Positions 1-9,405 of a DNA stretch of 27,556 nt are shown here, in pieces. The notes under the pieces are model-generated. The model was not told where the DNA came from, did not search any database, and saw only the letters and a program-made list of their open reading frames with translations. Every line of letters starts with the position of its first letter. Positions within the stretch are counted from its first letter, which is position 1. This DNA is from JAFDED01 sp964611635 (GTDB taxonomy: Bacteria; Desulfobacterota; JAFDED01): assembly GCA_964611635.1 (NCBI GenBank), contig CAZTAS010000065.1, positions 1-27,556 on the forward strand, read 5' to 3'. Both the position numbers and the translations under genes were made by a program.

Positions 1-68
1 CCATCATAGAGGCGCAAAAGCGTGAGGCGAAGATGACCTACTTGGGGCTCAGGGGATACAGGCCATAG
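1..68 (+). pseudogene. IS1380-like transposase fragment, truncated
   Basis: The frame starting at base 3 reads IIEAQKREAKMTY followed by a GY-RP stretch and then a TAG at 66-68. Many IS1380-family transposases carry a similar segment (an IIE.QKREA.-TY-G-GY-P pattern) in their catalytic core. Only about 21 codons lie inside the window, the upstream part is cut by the window edge, and the frame closes well before a full transposase would end. I read this as the decayed or truncated end of an insertion sequence. The assignment rests on a short remembered motif, so it is tentative. Confidence 0.45.
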
Positions 69-108
69 GCGCTTACTTAAGAAAAGATTTTTAATTTAAT
101 ACCTTAAA

Positions 109-127
109 CCATCAGCTAAGCTGATGG
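109..127. repeat. Perfect 8-bp hairpin near the IS fragment
   Basis: CCATCAGC (109-116) and its exact reverse complement GCTGATGG (120-127) are separated by TAA. There is no T-run after it, so it is not a typical intrinsic terminator. It lies about 40 bp after the broken transposase frame and could be part of an IS end or a subterminal hairpin. Confidence 0.4.
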
Positions 128-486
128 TCCAAGCTATGCTATGCAGGTTCGGTAGTGATCACTGAGCTTCTAAAAAACGAATACCTCACTAAGATGTGGT
201 CTGAAAGGAAAGAGCGCCATCAAGATATTCGATATGCATCTGGAGCTAAAGTGAAGGTACTGGGGGCGGCATCTCTGGGCGAAAGAGTACTGTGTCAGTA
301 CAGTAGGTCTTGACTACCATACACGTCAATGCTTCGTTATGCTCACAAGCTAAGGTGACAATAAACGGCAATCTCTCTGCAAAATTTGTACACTTTCATA
401 AGATTTGAGTGTATCGCCTATGAGCTCTCGAGGCGTGGGACGAAACCATAGTGCAACCTCCAACCATGTATTGTGGGAAAAAGATA

Positions 487-582
487 CTTCCTGAAAGCGA
501 GATTCCTAATTTCCTTTCCTAATTGTTCGATTTCAATTGGTAATCGATAGAAGCTCTCCGCTCTTTATTCATTTCGATGGAT
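487..582 (+). repeat. Copy A of an imperfect direct repeat upstream of secreted-protein genes
   Basis: The block opens with CTTCCTGAAAG at 487 and, exactly 44 bases later, enters TTTCAATTGGTAATCG, then a purine-rich run, CTCTTTAT and TTTCGATG. Copy B at 3885-3980 has the same opening motif, the same 44-base spacing and closely similar second half. Both copies precede genes for exported proteins that share a C-terminal module. It could be a shared leader or promoter, or simply duplicated flanking DNA. Confidence 0.6.
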
Positions 583-1119
583 GTTTAATGATTCGATATT
601 CTTTTCATAGAGCCATCGCAACACGTTGTCTATGCGAGGTCAGCAAATCCATTTTTTCATTGATAAATTCTTTAATCTATGTCATTATGGGTATGAAAGA
701 AAGAATTAAGCATCGCCTGTGTTTTGCCCTTATCCTCTAAGAAAATGGAGAGACAAGTCATGATTTCTCATTCTTCCTGTCACTGAAAAACGATCAGGAA
801 CAAGGTCTTCATCTGATTTAGCCTTTTGGGGGGAATGCAACAAGGAAAACGGATGCATTCTGCACAAGGGCGCCTCGCCGACTTCCTATTGCGGAAAAGA
901 CCAAACTCCAGTTCCAACAGTGCTTAAGGAAGTAAACCGCTAAAGGAAGCTGGATCCACCACCGCATCCCCACTATTGGATCTCTAATTTCATCTGCTTC
1001 GCCGGGGTAGGTGCTGAGGGACAGGCACATTTTAGTATTAGTGCTTGGAATGATCATTATATGTTCAGCTGCGTGACGCACATTTTCAAGACCTCCACGC
1101 ATGAGAAAGGAACAGGAAG

Positions 1120-3663
1120 ATGAGCAAGGTTGAACGAAAAGCCAATGTTTTATTCAGGGCCTTTGCATTAAGCATCATCCTGGGCTCATTCCTGATAACC
1201 GGAAACCCCGGCTTTATGACGGGCCTCGCTTATGCCCAGAATCAGACCCAGTGGAGTCAGTTACCTGATATTGACTCCAGTACCAGCTCCGTTATTTGCG
1301 GCCACAGCGACGGCAGCCTGCACGCGGTAGGGATAGCTTTCAACGGCCTGGTGGCATACACTTCCACCTCTATGCCAGGCGGCTGGGGACTCTGGCAGAT
1401 CATCGGCCCCCAACCCACCGGCCAATTGGACGATCCTGCCTTCTATACGAATCCCGATACTCAGCCTGTCCTGATTCAGGACGGAAACACTCTTTACCTG
1501 CTTGTCCGAGGGCGTAACGACAACCTGTACGAGACGCATAAAACGGGGGGAGGCAACTGGTCCTCTTGGCAACAGCTCACCACTGATGGGCCAGTGCGGG
1601 GGCGGCTGTCGGCTGCTCTCACCAGGCCTGCCGGTGCTGTGGCTCCGTCCCATATAAACGAGGTACACATCCATGTCCTTTACAGAAGCGTGGACACTAC
1701 CGTTGAATATCGTCGGTTTTTAATCAGCGCCGCGCCCTGGACCCAGAGCGGCATTGTTGAGCAGTGGAGCAACTCGGTGGAAGGAACCATTGGCACGGAC
1801 GGAACAAACCAGCTCCTGGCGGTAATACGTGGAAATGATCGGAAGCTGCTGGTCCAGAAGAAGCTCTACCCGTGGGACGCCACCTGGAAGCATGTTTTTT
1901 GGTTGACTGCGGAAGGGGACCAGGGCGATTTCTTCGACATATCCAGCGTGGTTTACCTCGGAGGCGCTTTTCACGTGGTATATGCGAAAAAATTCCGGCC
2001 GGACGACGTCTCCCCTAAGTACACCCACCAGCTCCAGCATTTTCGTATCCCCCTGGGGCAGCAGGAAAGCGGATACTTCATAACAGGCTATGATCCGCAA
2101 GTAACCGATATGGGCGGAAATCCCATTGCTTACAGCCACCCTCAGACAGAGCTCATTGTGTATCGCAACAAGCTGGTTCTTGCATACAGAGATCCTTGGG
2201 GATGGATACGGTACGCCCGGTGGGACAATGCCGACCCGTTCGGTCCATGGATCGGGGAAGGCATCATCGATGATAGTTGCAGGACAAAACATCGCCCCGC
2301 GCTCGGGGTTTTGGACAGACGGCCTTTCATTACCCCGAATTCTGCTTGGGCCGATGCCAACTTTGGTCACGATCTTTTTGCGGCCATCACCGACATCACC
2401 ACGGACGCCATCCTATCCGTCAACTTCAGCCGGGCCATATTCACCAAAGATATTGAAGCACAGTTTGTGGTCTACAATTCCATCAGCGACGGTCTAGATC
2501 CGGTCTGCAGAGACCAGAGCGATGCTTTTGCACCCACTCTCATTTCGAATATCGGCCAGGACGAGAGGCCGTTTTTCACAGAGCTTGGCTACTGGCTCTG
2601 GACTCTGCCCCACTGGTTCGTCGGAACCCTCTACAAAAGGGCGGGAACCATCGGATGCCAGGCAGGACATTCCTCGGGGCGGTACGACCCTCAGCCCACC
2701 TGCGATGAAACCCGCTACCCTGTCATCATTATTTCTGGAGGAGGTGCCTTTATCTGCGGCGGAGCCTGGGTGTGGCAGGGGGATGCATACAGCAAGGGTA
2801 TCTTTCACGAACTCACACATACCATGTTGACCGGGATGCTGGGGTTTGAGGATGATAAAGATGACAAACCCGCTTCACCTCCTACGTCAGTCCATGAGAC
2901 TCGATCGGGCATTCCCTTCGCGGCACTGTCCAATGGCTTCAACCTCTTTGGCAGCCGGATCAATGATGACTGCTCCTCCAACGAGCCGGATGACACGTGT
3001 CCGAATTCACGACCCGCGGGTTTCACCGGGTATGATAACAACTATGACATGAGCACCCGACAGCACTCGTTCATCGGGACGCTCTATTTCTATTTTGTGA
3101 ATGGTTCTCAGATCCGGCAGCAGATTAGGGATGACTTGCAGAACGGAGATACTCTCCTGCAGCAAAAATACAACTGGATCAGGAAGAATATCTTTTTAGG
3201 GGTGGAGTTTACAGAAGATAATATGCCTTTGAACGACCAGCTTGAGGTCCCCAGCAGCTGGCAGCAAGTACTGGACTATCCCCCCATATCGGCTTCCACA
3301 AAAAGTACCAATCCGTTACTAGCCAGGCCCATCGGTGTGGGGTCTATAGCCGAGGGCGGCGATTTCCTCAGCTTAGAACTCGGCACGGTGAAGTTCACCG
3401 GGCCCGTGGACGTGTATCTCATTATTTCTCATCTTCTCTTTGGGATTTACATGATAACCCCCAATTTTGAAATCCAGCCCCTTTCAGCTGGAATAGTGCC
3501 TTTTATGGCAAATACGAACGGCCCCATAAACAGTAGCTTGTTCGGCGATATTCCGATCTCATCGCTCTTTTCAGGCCGGTATGATCTATTGATGGTTATC
3601 ACTCCTGCTGGCGAGTTGGGAGAGAATCTGTACCTCTGGACGACGCATTTTGATATTCCATAA
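1120..3663 (+). CDS. Exported HExxH metalloprotease with beta-propeller-like N-terminal part and shared C-terminal module
   Basis: This is an 847-aa protein. Residues 1-40 form a signal peptide: basic start, hydrophobic core, likely cleavage after AYA. Residues about 45-420 contain repeated blade-like segments with Gly-x-W-x-x-W spacing (for example GGWGLW and GNWSSW), typical of carbohydrate-binding or sialidase-like propellers. The zinc-protease motif HELTH is at 563-567; I could not place the third metal ligand with confidence. Many Cys residues flank this region (CQAG, CDE, CGG), so disulphides are likely outside the cytoplasm. Residues about 737-847 are a module also found at the end of the 4153-6235 protein. 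The ATG at 1120 follows an AGGAACAGGAAG purine stretch. Role inferred: secreted or surface proteolysis; the target is unknown. Confidence 0.75.
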   Translation: MSKVERKANVLFRAFALSIILGSFLITGNPGFMTGLAYAQNQTQWSQLPDIDSSTSSVICGHSDGSLHAVGIAFNGLVAYTSTSMPGGWGLWQIIGPQPTGQLDDPAFYTNPDTQPVLIQDGNTLYLLVRGRNDNLYETHKTGGGNWSSWQQLTTDGPVRGRLSAALTRPAGAVAPSHINEVHIHVLYRSVDTTVEYRRFLISAAPWTQSGIVEQWSNSVEGTIGTDGTNQLLAVIRGNDRKLLVQKKLYPWDATWKHVFWLTAEGDQGDFFDISSVVYLGGAFHVVYAKKFRPDDVSPKYTHQLQHFRIPLGQQESGYFITGYDPQVTDMGGNPIAYSHPQTELIVYRNKLVLAYRDPWGWIRYARWDNADPFGPWIGEGIIDDSCRTKHRPALGVLDRRPFITPNSAWADANFGHDLFAAITDITTDAILSVNFSRAIFTKDIEAQFVVYNSISDGLDPVCRDQSDAFAPTLISNIGQDERPFFTELGYWLWTLPHWFVGTLYKRAGTIGCQAGHSSGRYDPQPTCDETRYPVIIISGGGAFICGGAWVWQGDAYSKGIFHELTHTMLTGMLGFEDDKDDKPASPPTSVHETRSGIPFAALSNGFNLFGSRINDDCSSNEPDDTCPNSRPAGFTGYDNNYDMSTRQHSFIGTLYFYFVNGSQIRQQIRDDLQNGDTLLQQKYNWIRKNIFLGVEFTEDNMPLNDQLEVPSSWQQVLDYPPISASTKSTNPLLARPIGVGSIAEGGDFLSLELGTVKFTGPVDVYLIISHLLFGIYMITPNFEIQPLSAGIVPFMANTNGPINSSLFGDIPISSLFSGRYDLLMVITPAGELGENLYLWTTHFDIP

Positions 3664-3674
3664 TTTCAAATCAA

Positions 3675-3905
3675 ATGAGGAAACCCTGGGTTCACAATCA
3701 GCACAAAAACGAGGAATCTACCTACAGAATACTGCGACAGTGGTTGGATTCCGACACCGACAAAGCTCATGTGTTCAAGAGCAAGAGCACCTGGAGCACC
3801 CCGTAACAGCTCATCCAAATCAAAGATATCGTTGTCCGGATTGATCCAAACAACCCGAAGAAGTATCTGATGGAAAACTCGTTTCTTCCTGAAAGAAATG
3901 TTTGA
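3675..3905 (+). pseudogene. Small decayed ORF with internal TAA
   Basis: Starting at ATG 3675, the frame reads 43 residues (beginning MRKPWVHNQH) to a TAA at 3804-3806 and then continues in the same frame for 32 codons, including DIVVRIDPNNPKKYL, to TGA at 3903-3905. The residue mix before and after the stop is protein-like, which suggests a gene of about 77 codons interrupted by one nonsense codon. I recognise no family. It starts 11 bp after the metalloprotease stop, and its 3' end overlaps copy B of the direct repeat. It could instead be chance. Confidence 0.3.
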
Positions 3906-3980
3906 CAGGCTTTTCGAAAAGGCGTAAATTTCGATTGGTAATCGTAAGAAGGTCTCCCCTCTTTATGGGTTTCGATGAAT
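3885..3980 (+). repeat. Copy B of the imperfect direct repeat upstream of the beta-helix gene
   Basis: CTTCCTGAAAG at 3885-3895 is followed 44 bases later by TTTCGATTGGTAATCG (from 3929), then a purine-rich run, CTCTTTAT and TTTCGATG. This matches copy A at 487-582 in order and spacing. It ends about 170 bp before the ATG at 4153. Confidence 0.6.
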
Positions 3981-4152
3981 AGAGAATCCGAGAATCCATG
4001 GTGGTTAATATCGAGTGATTTAAGGTTTTGATGTGCTTTTCATGTCGCAACTTTTCGGAAAGGACGGATATGGCATGTTCACGAAAGGTTGCGCGGTCAA
4101 GGATACTGCCTGGTATCGGAAGTTCTCAGTGGAGATCAAAAAGGAGGAGAGA

Positions 4153-6235
4153 ATGAGACTGTTATGCAACGCTTTATCCAAAAGACCGTTTCTGCTATTC
4201 TTGAGTATTCTTTCAGCTCTGTATACCCTTCCGAGCGAGCTTGCCCAGGCGGCCACCTATTATTATGTCCGCCCGGACGGTGGAACGTTTGATCAATGTA
4301 CCGGCCTGGTTGATGCACCTTATCAAGGCTCCGGAACAAACCAGCCATGTGCCTGGTCCCATCCTTTTTGGGCGCTTGACAGCAATAATCCGCCCTCCTG
4401 GAGGCTTCAGGGAGGGGATACCCTCATAATATACCAAGGAAGCTATCGGATGGGCATCGGGGCACCAAATACCGGTTGGTGCGAGGCTGAGTCCTCTTAT
4501 GATTGTCATCTGGCGCCTTTACCTTCCGGGCCTGATCCCGCGCATCCTACCCGCATTCTCGGCGCTGACTGGGATCAGGGATGTCCCAACCCGCCCGAGC
4601 TGTGGGGCGCGGAGAGGCCCTGGCAGATCATCAGCCTCAATGGTACCTCCAACGGCGGTGATCTCGTGTCACTCCGGCTGCGTGGAGTTCCACGCAAACC
4701 CAGCGGTGAGTTGTCAACGAGATACCCCACCCTATGGGAACTGGGCACAGCAGGGGATTTATGCTGCCGATTCCTCCAACGTCACCCTCAAAAACCTCAA
4801 CATCCACGGTTTTACTTCCCGAGGCATTCAAGCGGAGCGGATCGCTGACTGGACGGTGGAAGACGTGCGCATTGCGGGCAATGGATCGGTGGGCTGGGAA
4901 GGAGACCTGGGGGAGCCCAGCAGCAATTCCGGCACCCTGACATTCCGTCGCTGGACAGTGGAGTGGAACGGCTGCGCGGAGACCTATCCCGGGGAGCAGC
5001 CGGACCACTGCTGGGATCAGAACGCGGGCGGATACGGCGACGGGGTGGGCACCGCGGCCACGGGCGGCAACTGGATCATCGAGGACTCAATCTTCCGGTA
5101 CAACACCTCCGATGGCCTCGATTTGCTTTACCTTGGGAGCGACACGCTCTCCACCAGGGTGGAAGTGAGGAGAACCGTGGCCGTGGGAAACGCGGGCAAT
5201 CCCATCAAGGTATCCGGCCCCTCCTTGATCGAAAACTCTCGCATCATCGCCAATTGTGGATACTTTGACCAGAAACTCTTTGCCCAGGAGATGTCGCTTC
5301 ATTGCAGGGCCGGGGGGAACGCCCTGGCCATTGACCTCCACAGAGGAAATACCGCGGACGTGGTCAACAACACCATCGTGGGGCAGGGGGATGCACTGGT
5401 GGAGATGGAGCGCCGTTTCGGTTCCTCGTGCGATGGGTCCGAATGGGTGAGGCTGCAGAACAACATCTTTGTGGGGTACGGGGATTTTTTGACCCCGGGG
5501 GATCAGACTGCTTTTGTATGGGATCCTTTAAATTTTGCTGCCGGCAGGATCGACTACAGCGTGATTCACAATGTGAAATTCGGCACCGGCTGTTGCCCCT
5601 TTGACGCAAACGATCTATGCACCGATCCCCTCTTTGTCACCGGCGCCCTGGACACCCTTGATGCGCATTTGCAGGCGGGGAGCCCGGCCATCGACAGCGG
5701 GCTTCCCGTGGGGAGCCTGAACGGTCTCATACCCAGCCATGATCTTGAGGGCAGTCCTCGTCCTCAGGGTAGTGGTGTGGATCGAGGAGCTTTTGAATAC
5801 GCTATAGGGGTGCCAGCTATACAGGTGCCAAGTGGTCAGCAGAGTTTTATGTATAACCCCGTGGCCTCTCCTGTTTTAAGCACCGATCCAGCTCAGTCCG
5901 AACCCATCGGCATTGGTTCACTTGCTACAGGCGGTGATACAATCAGTTTACAGGTAGGGCTGGGGCAGTTTTCCGCTCTTGTTAATGTGTACATCGGTAT
6001 TTATGCCCCTGCTTTGGACGCTGTAAACATTTTTATCATACAGTCGGACAACAGCGTTTCAACCGAGATCGAACCGTGGAGGGAGAATACAGGGGGAAAC
6101 ATCAATGCAGTCTTGTTTGGACCAATATCTGTATCAACCCTCCCCCGAGGAACATACACTGTGTATTTTGCGGTGGCACCGGTTGGAAGTCTGGAGAGCT
6201 TTTACCTGTGGATAACTTCTTTTGTGATTCCATAG
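4153..6235 (+). pseudogene. Exported right-handed parallel beta-helix protein, broken by a frameshift
   Basis: The start at ATG 4153 is fixed by a strong AGGAGGAG box and a signal peptide (residues 1-34, cleavage near AQA). The first frame carries the mature N-terminus (YYYVRPDGG) and runs convincingly to about 4660, then loses sense and stops at 4848. The continuation is in the +1 frame from about 4665 (CHSGCVEFHANP) to TAG 6233-6235. The second part is a classic beta-helix: repeated rungs such as NVTLKNLNIHGF, WTVEDVRIAGNG and NNTIV, then an AGSPAIDSG...DLEGSPRP segment typical of surface beta-helix proteins. The final residues (about 5902-6232) form the module shared with the 1120 protein. 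Probably a surface or extracellular polysaccharide-associated protein. The shift fits a net change of +1 or -2 bases, so a sequencing error is possible; otherwise the gene is inactivated. Confidence 0.7.
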
Positions 6236-7126
6236 GAGTGAACGATTAACTGAATCATTGTCATGCAGGGACTATATACGCAGATATAAAAAATGGATAT
6301 ACTATTTATTTATGCTCTACGGGTGGGATTTATCTCCGCCCTGAAAACCTTCGAAGATCGAGATAATCTTCGTCAATACTAATTGCTATCGACATTTCAC
6401 AATCACCCCTGATTTTTGCATATTTCAGTGGCAAATTATCGAATTTTATCCCGGACCAATCCCCACTCTTTGTAGGTGCAATTTTGAGTGGACATGAGGA
6501 CTGTTGATCTCCGCCTTCATGATGAGGTTCTTACCTTCCTCCTGTGATCCACGTTTAAAAACAGGTACCTACGATGAGGCGTCAATATTTTCAATTCTGC
6601 CATGTAGTGCTTCTAAAGGCTACTTCCTTCAGTATGAGAATGGGGCCATTTTCAGCACTGCCTCCGTCGATTACGGTCCGAAATCAATATGCTGGCCGTA
6701 TGGAACTCCTTTGTAGATTGTCAGGTAGGAAGTACGAACTCACCAATTATCAATAGAAATCTTCGCTCTTTGGGGTATGCCCCATTGATTCATTGCCATT
6801 CAGTGGGCATCATTTTTAAGCAACCAAGGGGCTACCGATGCAATGTTCCTCCCTGTAACTTTCACTTCCAAGATTTCTAAATAAGGTGTATATTACAATC
6901 GAAAAGTGGCAATGGGGATATGCTTCAACCCCAAGGAATAATTTTCTTAAATTATCTCGATTCTATGTAATATTGTTTGAGACGATCTATTCCAAAAAAA
7001 ACATGAAATTCCGTTATTTCAAAACAGAAGAAGAACCTTTATTGGTTTAAGTGTTTAGAAAATATAGAATCAGCATAAAAATTGATGTTAGATTAATAAT
7101 AGAATTTAAATAGAAAGGAGTGTCAC
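6236..7126. other. AT-rich gap with degenerate sequence
   Basis: No intact gene is supported. On the minus strand a stop-bounded frame through about 6300-6530 has protein-like composition, including the short Met-started stretch MSIAISIDEDYLDLRR, but no family is recognised. The 16-mer CCACTCTTTGTAGGTG at 6463-6478 recurs exactly at 7767-7782. The last 250 bases are strongly AT-rich and lead into the 7127 gene, so they probably hold its promoter. Confidence 0.4.
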
Positions 7127-7645
7127 ATGAATCTTGGAGTCACAAAAGCAATGGCCAACGCACGAAACACTATGTCAGATGGGGCTTTCCAGCAAACGGG
7201 AAGCGTTCTAAGCAAAGTAAAAAATATTGTCCGGGAAGAGATGCAAAAAAAGACATCGTCCAAGATAAAAGAAATTATCAATAAACTTAAATCCCATGAA
7301 CCTATATCCACAGAAGAAATCAGTCTAATAAAAATATGGATAGTTGGTGATGCAGAGGGTTATACAAAGATGGAAAATAATTTACAAGATTGGATTTCCG
7401 AATATGAAAGACTGGAGAAATCACTTGCGAATTATGAAAACAAAGATTGCTCTTCTGAGGATTTACTTAAGCTCCATGGCATATTAGAAGATGCTATAAG
7501 AGTTAGTTACGACATTGCAAATCTTCTAGAGAAAAGGGACAGAATAAATAAGTTTGAATCAGCTGTTGCAGACGGACTAGATAAAGACGAAAGAGATTTT
7601 TTAGTAAAAATTCTGTTGGGAAAACTACAATATCCAGACATTTAA
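7127..7645 (+). CDS. Small helical protein of unknown function
   Basis: This is a 172-aa, Lys/Glu-rich, almost entirely helical protein with no signal peptide or membrane segment. Heptad-like runs occur around residues 25-60 and 85-125. No catalytic motif or family is recognised. The start is well supported by AAAGGAG 8 bp upstream of ATG. The gene is clearly more AT-rich than the secreted-protein genes to its left or the defence genes to its right, which suggests separate acquisition. It is a single gene followed 22 bp after its stop by an attC-like hairpin (7668-7701), and a GTTAGAT heptamer lies 33 bp before its start, so an integron-cassette origin is possible but unproven. Confidence 0.65.
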   Translation: MNLGVTKAMANARNTMSDGAFQQTGSVLSKVKNIVREEMQKKTSSKIKEIINKLKSHEPISTEEISLIKIWIVGDAEGYTKMENNLQDWISEYERLEKSLANYENKDCSSEDLLKLHGILEDAIRVSYDIANLLEKRDRINKFESAVADGLDKDERDFLVKILLGKLQYPDI

Positions 7646-7667
7646 CATCTAGAAAGCAATCTTGTTG

Positions 7668-7701
7668 ACCTAACTCCGCGCCTTACGGCGCTCCGTTAGA
7701 C
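7668..7701. other. Short hairpin with integron attC-like core motifs
   Basis: The site reads ACCTAAC (fits RYYYAAC), TCC, GCGCC, TTAC, GGCGC, TCC, GTTAGAC (fits GTTRRRY). The GCGCC/GGCGC and CTAAC/GTTAG arms pair, separated by symmetric unpaired TCC bulges. That ordering is how attC sites fold. However, 34 bp is much shorter than known attC sites (roughly 55 bp and up), so it may be a degenerate site or a chance hairpin. No T-run follows, which argues against a simple terminator. Confidence 0.35.
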
Positions 7702-8742
7702 AGCTGATTTACTATATTAGACTCGATTTCAATCGTAAATCTTCATGTCATATAGGAGGTTTACCTCCACTCTTTGTAGGTGAAAGCGACAACCCCATTT
7801 TCAACACTTCCTTCCTCGTGTACTCCTCGAAACCTTCTTCCCTGAATTCGCGGTTGACACCCTTTACGGAGAGGTGTAGGTTTTATCCCGTGGTGCTCTG
7901 GAAACTGGAAACGTTTGCAAAGGTCGGCAAATGCCTGGATTATATAGAGCCTGAAGCCGGGCCAAGAACGAAGCAAGACAAAAATAAATATGGTGTTCCT
8001 GGGATTGAATGATTCTAAGCAACAGCGCCGCCAACAAGACGCCGGAGGATGGCATGCAAACCACTGAATCCAAAAAGTCGGCTTTGTCACCTCCGTATCG
8101 GGGTCAAAGATCACCGGCGTATTGAGCCATTCCGAGCACTTCACTCAGAATGAAGAGATCGCCCTCGCCGCCCAGGTTGGGACGCTGGTAAAGATGCCGA
8201 CGCCGAGGACCATGGCCTTTGGCGTCATCAGCGCGCTTACCGGGGGAGGGCACTCCGCTCTTCTCCGTGGCGACGTCCCGTCCCAAGTAGTAGAAATCGA
8301 CTTGCTGGGTGAATCACTTGATTACAGAGAAAAAGGCTTCTTTACCTTCCAGCGAGGCGTTCGTCCTATCCGTTTCTGGAAGCAGCGATTCTCGTTACAT
8401 CCACCAACGAGCTGGCTCACATCTATGCATGTCCGAATATCGCGAACATCCGGGTCGCTATTTATCAGCTATTTTCAAAAACCCGAAAAAAGTTTCGAGA
8501 GGATATGTGCATATTGAATGGGACGAAGTGCATAAATTCGTTTCCACAAGAAACATTATGCATAGTTCATTCAGATCTTCATTTGCTGAGCCTTGGAATA
8601 TCTGAGAATTTGTACTTCTCCAGCATATGCCCATGACCCCCAGAAGCATTTTCGCGAAAGCTATCCACGTCCTTCTCATCAAAGGCCCTTGAAATGTGCT
8701 GACTCACGAAACCTCTGACCCATCAGTTGACGTATCCCTTGA
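7702..8742. other. Degenerate DNA without an intact gene
   Basis: Frames on both strands are short and shift repeatedly. On the minus strand, protein-like pieces appear in successive frames (for example DFYYLGRDVATEKSG near 8270-8310, SEWLNTPVIFDPDTEV near 8085-8135 and FREEGFEEYTRKEVL near 7800-7850), as expected from an old gene broken by several indels. I could not assign a family. The exact 16-mer shared with 6463-6478 lies at 7767-7782. Read as a decayed accessory gene or IS remnant. Confidence 0.4.
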
Positions 8743-9216
8743 CTAAGTCGCCACGGAGATATATATGAACCACACTCTTCTCATTCCGGCTTGGCTTTGC
8801 GTGGCTCGTAGCCACGTGAACGGCCATTTCAAGGTGCTGCCAGAGGGCATCTCGCGATAAATCTTTGAAAATTCACCGGTTTTTTTGAGCCAGTTCAGCT
8901 CCACTTTCAACTGGCCAATTTGTTGATACAGTTGATCTATGAGTTCTTGACCCTCCCGGTCAGACTTTTCCCTGTTGCCTAAGAAAACCCGCGGCAACTC
9001 CTCCATCACCCTCCTCTTCCACTTGGTGATCTGGTTGGGATGCACCCCATACTCACTGGCAATCTCAACAACAGTCCGGTCGTTCTTGATGGCCTCCAAC
9101 GCCACCTTTGCCTTGAACGCCGCATCATACCTCTTGCGCTTGGTGATCATCTGTACCCCCTGTTGCTTTAAGGGCAGGATTTCCACCTTATTCCTTTGTC
9201 CAGTTTTTGGGGTACA
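8743..9216 (-). mobile_element. Truncated IS3-family element (orfA remnant with one terminal repeat)
   Basis: Reading leftward, a frame starting at ATG 9150 (or GTG 9186) encodes the orfA HTH of IS3-type transposases: KRYDAAFKAKVALEAI, then TVVEIASEYGVHPNQITKWK, and a leucine-rich coiled-coil tail ending in LNWLKK. After about residue 105 the sequence leaves the family and runs into unrelated codons to the stop at 8743. The DDE-bearing orfB that should follow is absent. A 20-bp terminal-repeat-like end lies at 9197-9216 (top strand TGTCCAG...GGGGTACA). No partner repeat was found on the left, so this is a one-ended, non-autonomous remnant. It sits directly before the promoter of the defence island. 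Confidence 0.75.
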
Positions 9217-9339
9217 TTGTATATAAAGAGGTTATTTATTTGGCCATTGCTTGTTGCTCATTTTTGAAAGAACTACCATATAATGTAATAAATTTTCCTG
9301 TATGCTGTGTCCTCGCCCAATCGGTACCGGAGAAATCTC

Positions 9340-9369
9340 TTGACATTCTCAATCATATCTGCATATACT
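9340..9369 (+). promoter_or_regulatory. Sigma70-like promoter of the HTH-QueC module
   Basis: TTGACA at 9340-9345 is a perfect -35 hexamer and TATACT at 9364-9369 is a 5/6 match to the -10, with an 18-bp spacer. Transcription would begin near 9376, about 30 bp before the ATG at 9406. A second TATAAT-like hexamer near 9280 lacks a good -35. Confidence 0.65.
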
Positions 9370-9405
9370 TAACCATATTCAATATCAATCAAAACGGAGC
9401 CCAAA

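Larger units (their letters stand above)
69..1119. other. Stretch without a convincing gene
   Basis: Nothing here is a gene I would defend. A GTG-started frame at 155-313 (52 codons, rich in Lys, Glu and Arg) has protein-like composition but no ribosome binding site and no recognised family; it may be a remnant. A second perfect 6-bp hairpin, GTACTG-TGT-CAGTAC, lies at 287-301. Longer frames such as 537-740 (plus) and 818-1102 (minus) have improbable composition and poor starts. The 487-582 part is one copy of a direct repeat annotated separately, and the promoter of the 1120 gene is expected in this interval. Confidence 0.4.

Noticed and set aside
487..582. Direct repeat as a known riboswitch such as a cyclic-di-GMP type
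   Set aside because: I see none of the conserved cores of GEMM or other familiar riboswitch classes.
537..740. 67-codon plus-strand ORF
   Set aside because: Overlaps the direct repeat, has no ribosome binding site and an improbable residue mix; the matching region at 3937 has no equivalent ORF.
818..1102. 94-codon minus-strand ORF
   Set aside because: No Shine-Dalgarno, no recognisable motif and unusual composition; probably chance in an intergenic region.
7761..8144. 127-codon minus-strand ORF as a gene
   Set aside because: Protein-like pieces jump between frames over the whole interval and no start signal is present; treated as degenerate DNA.
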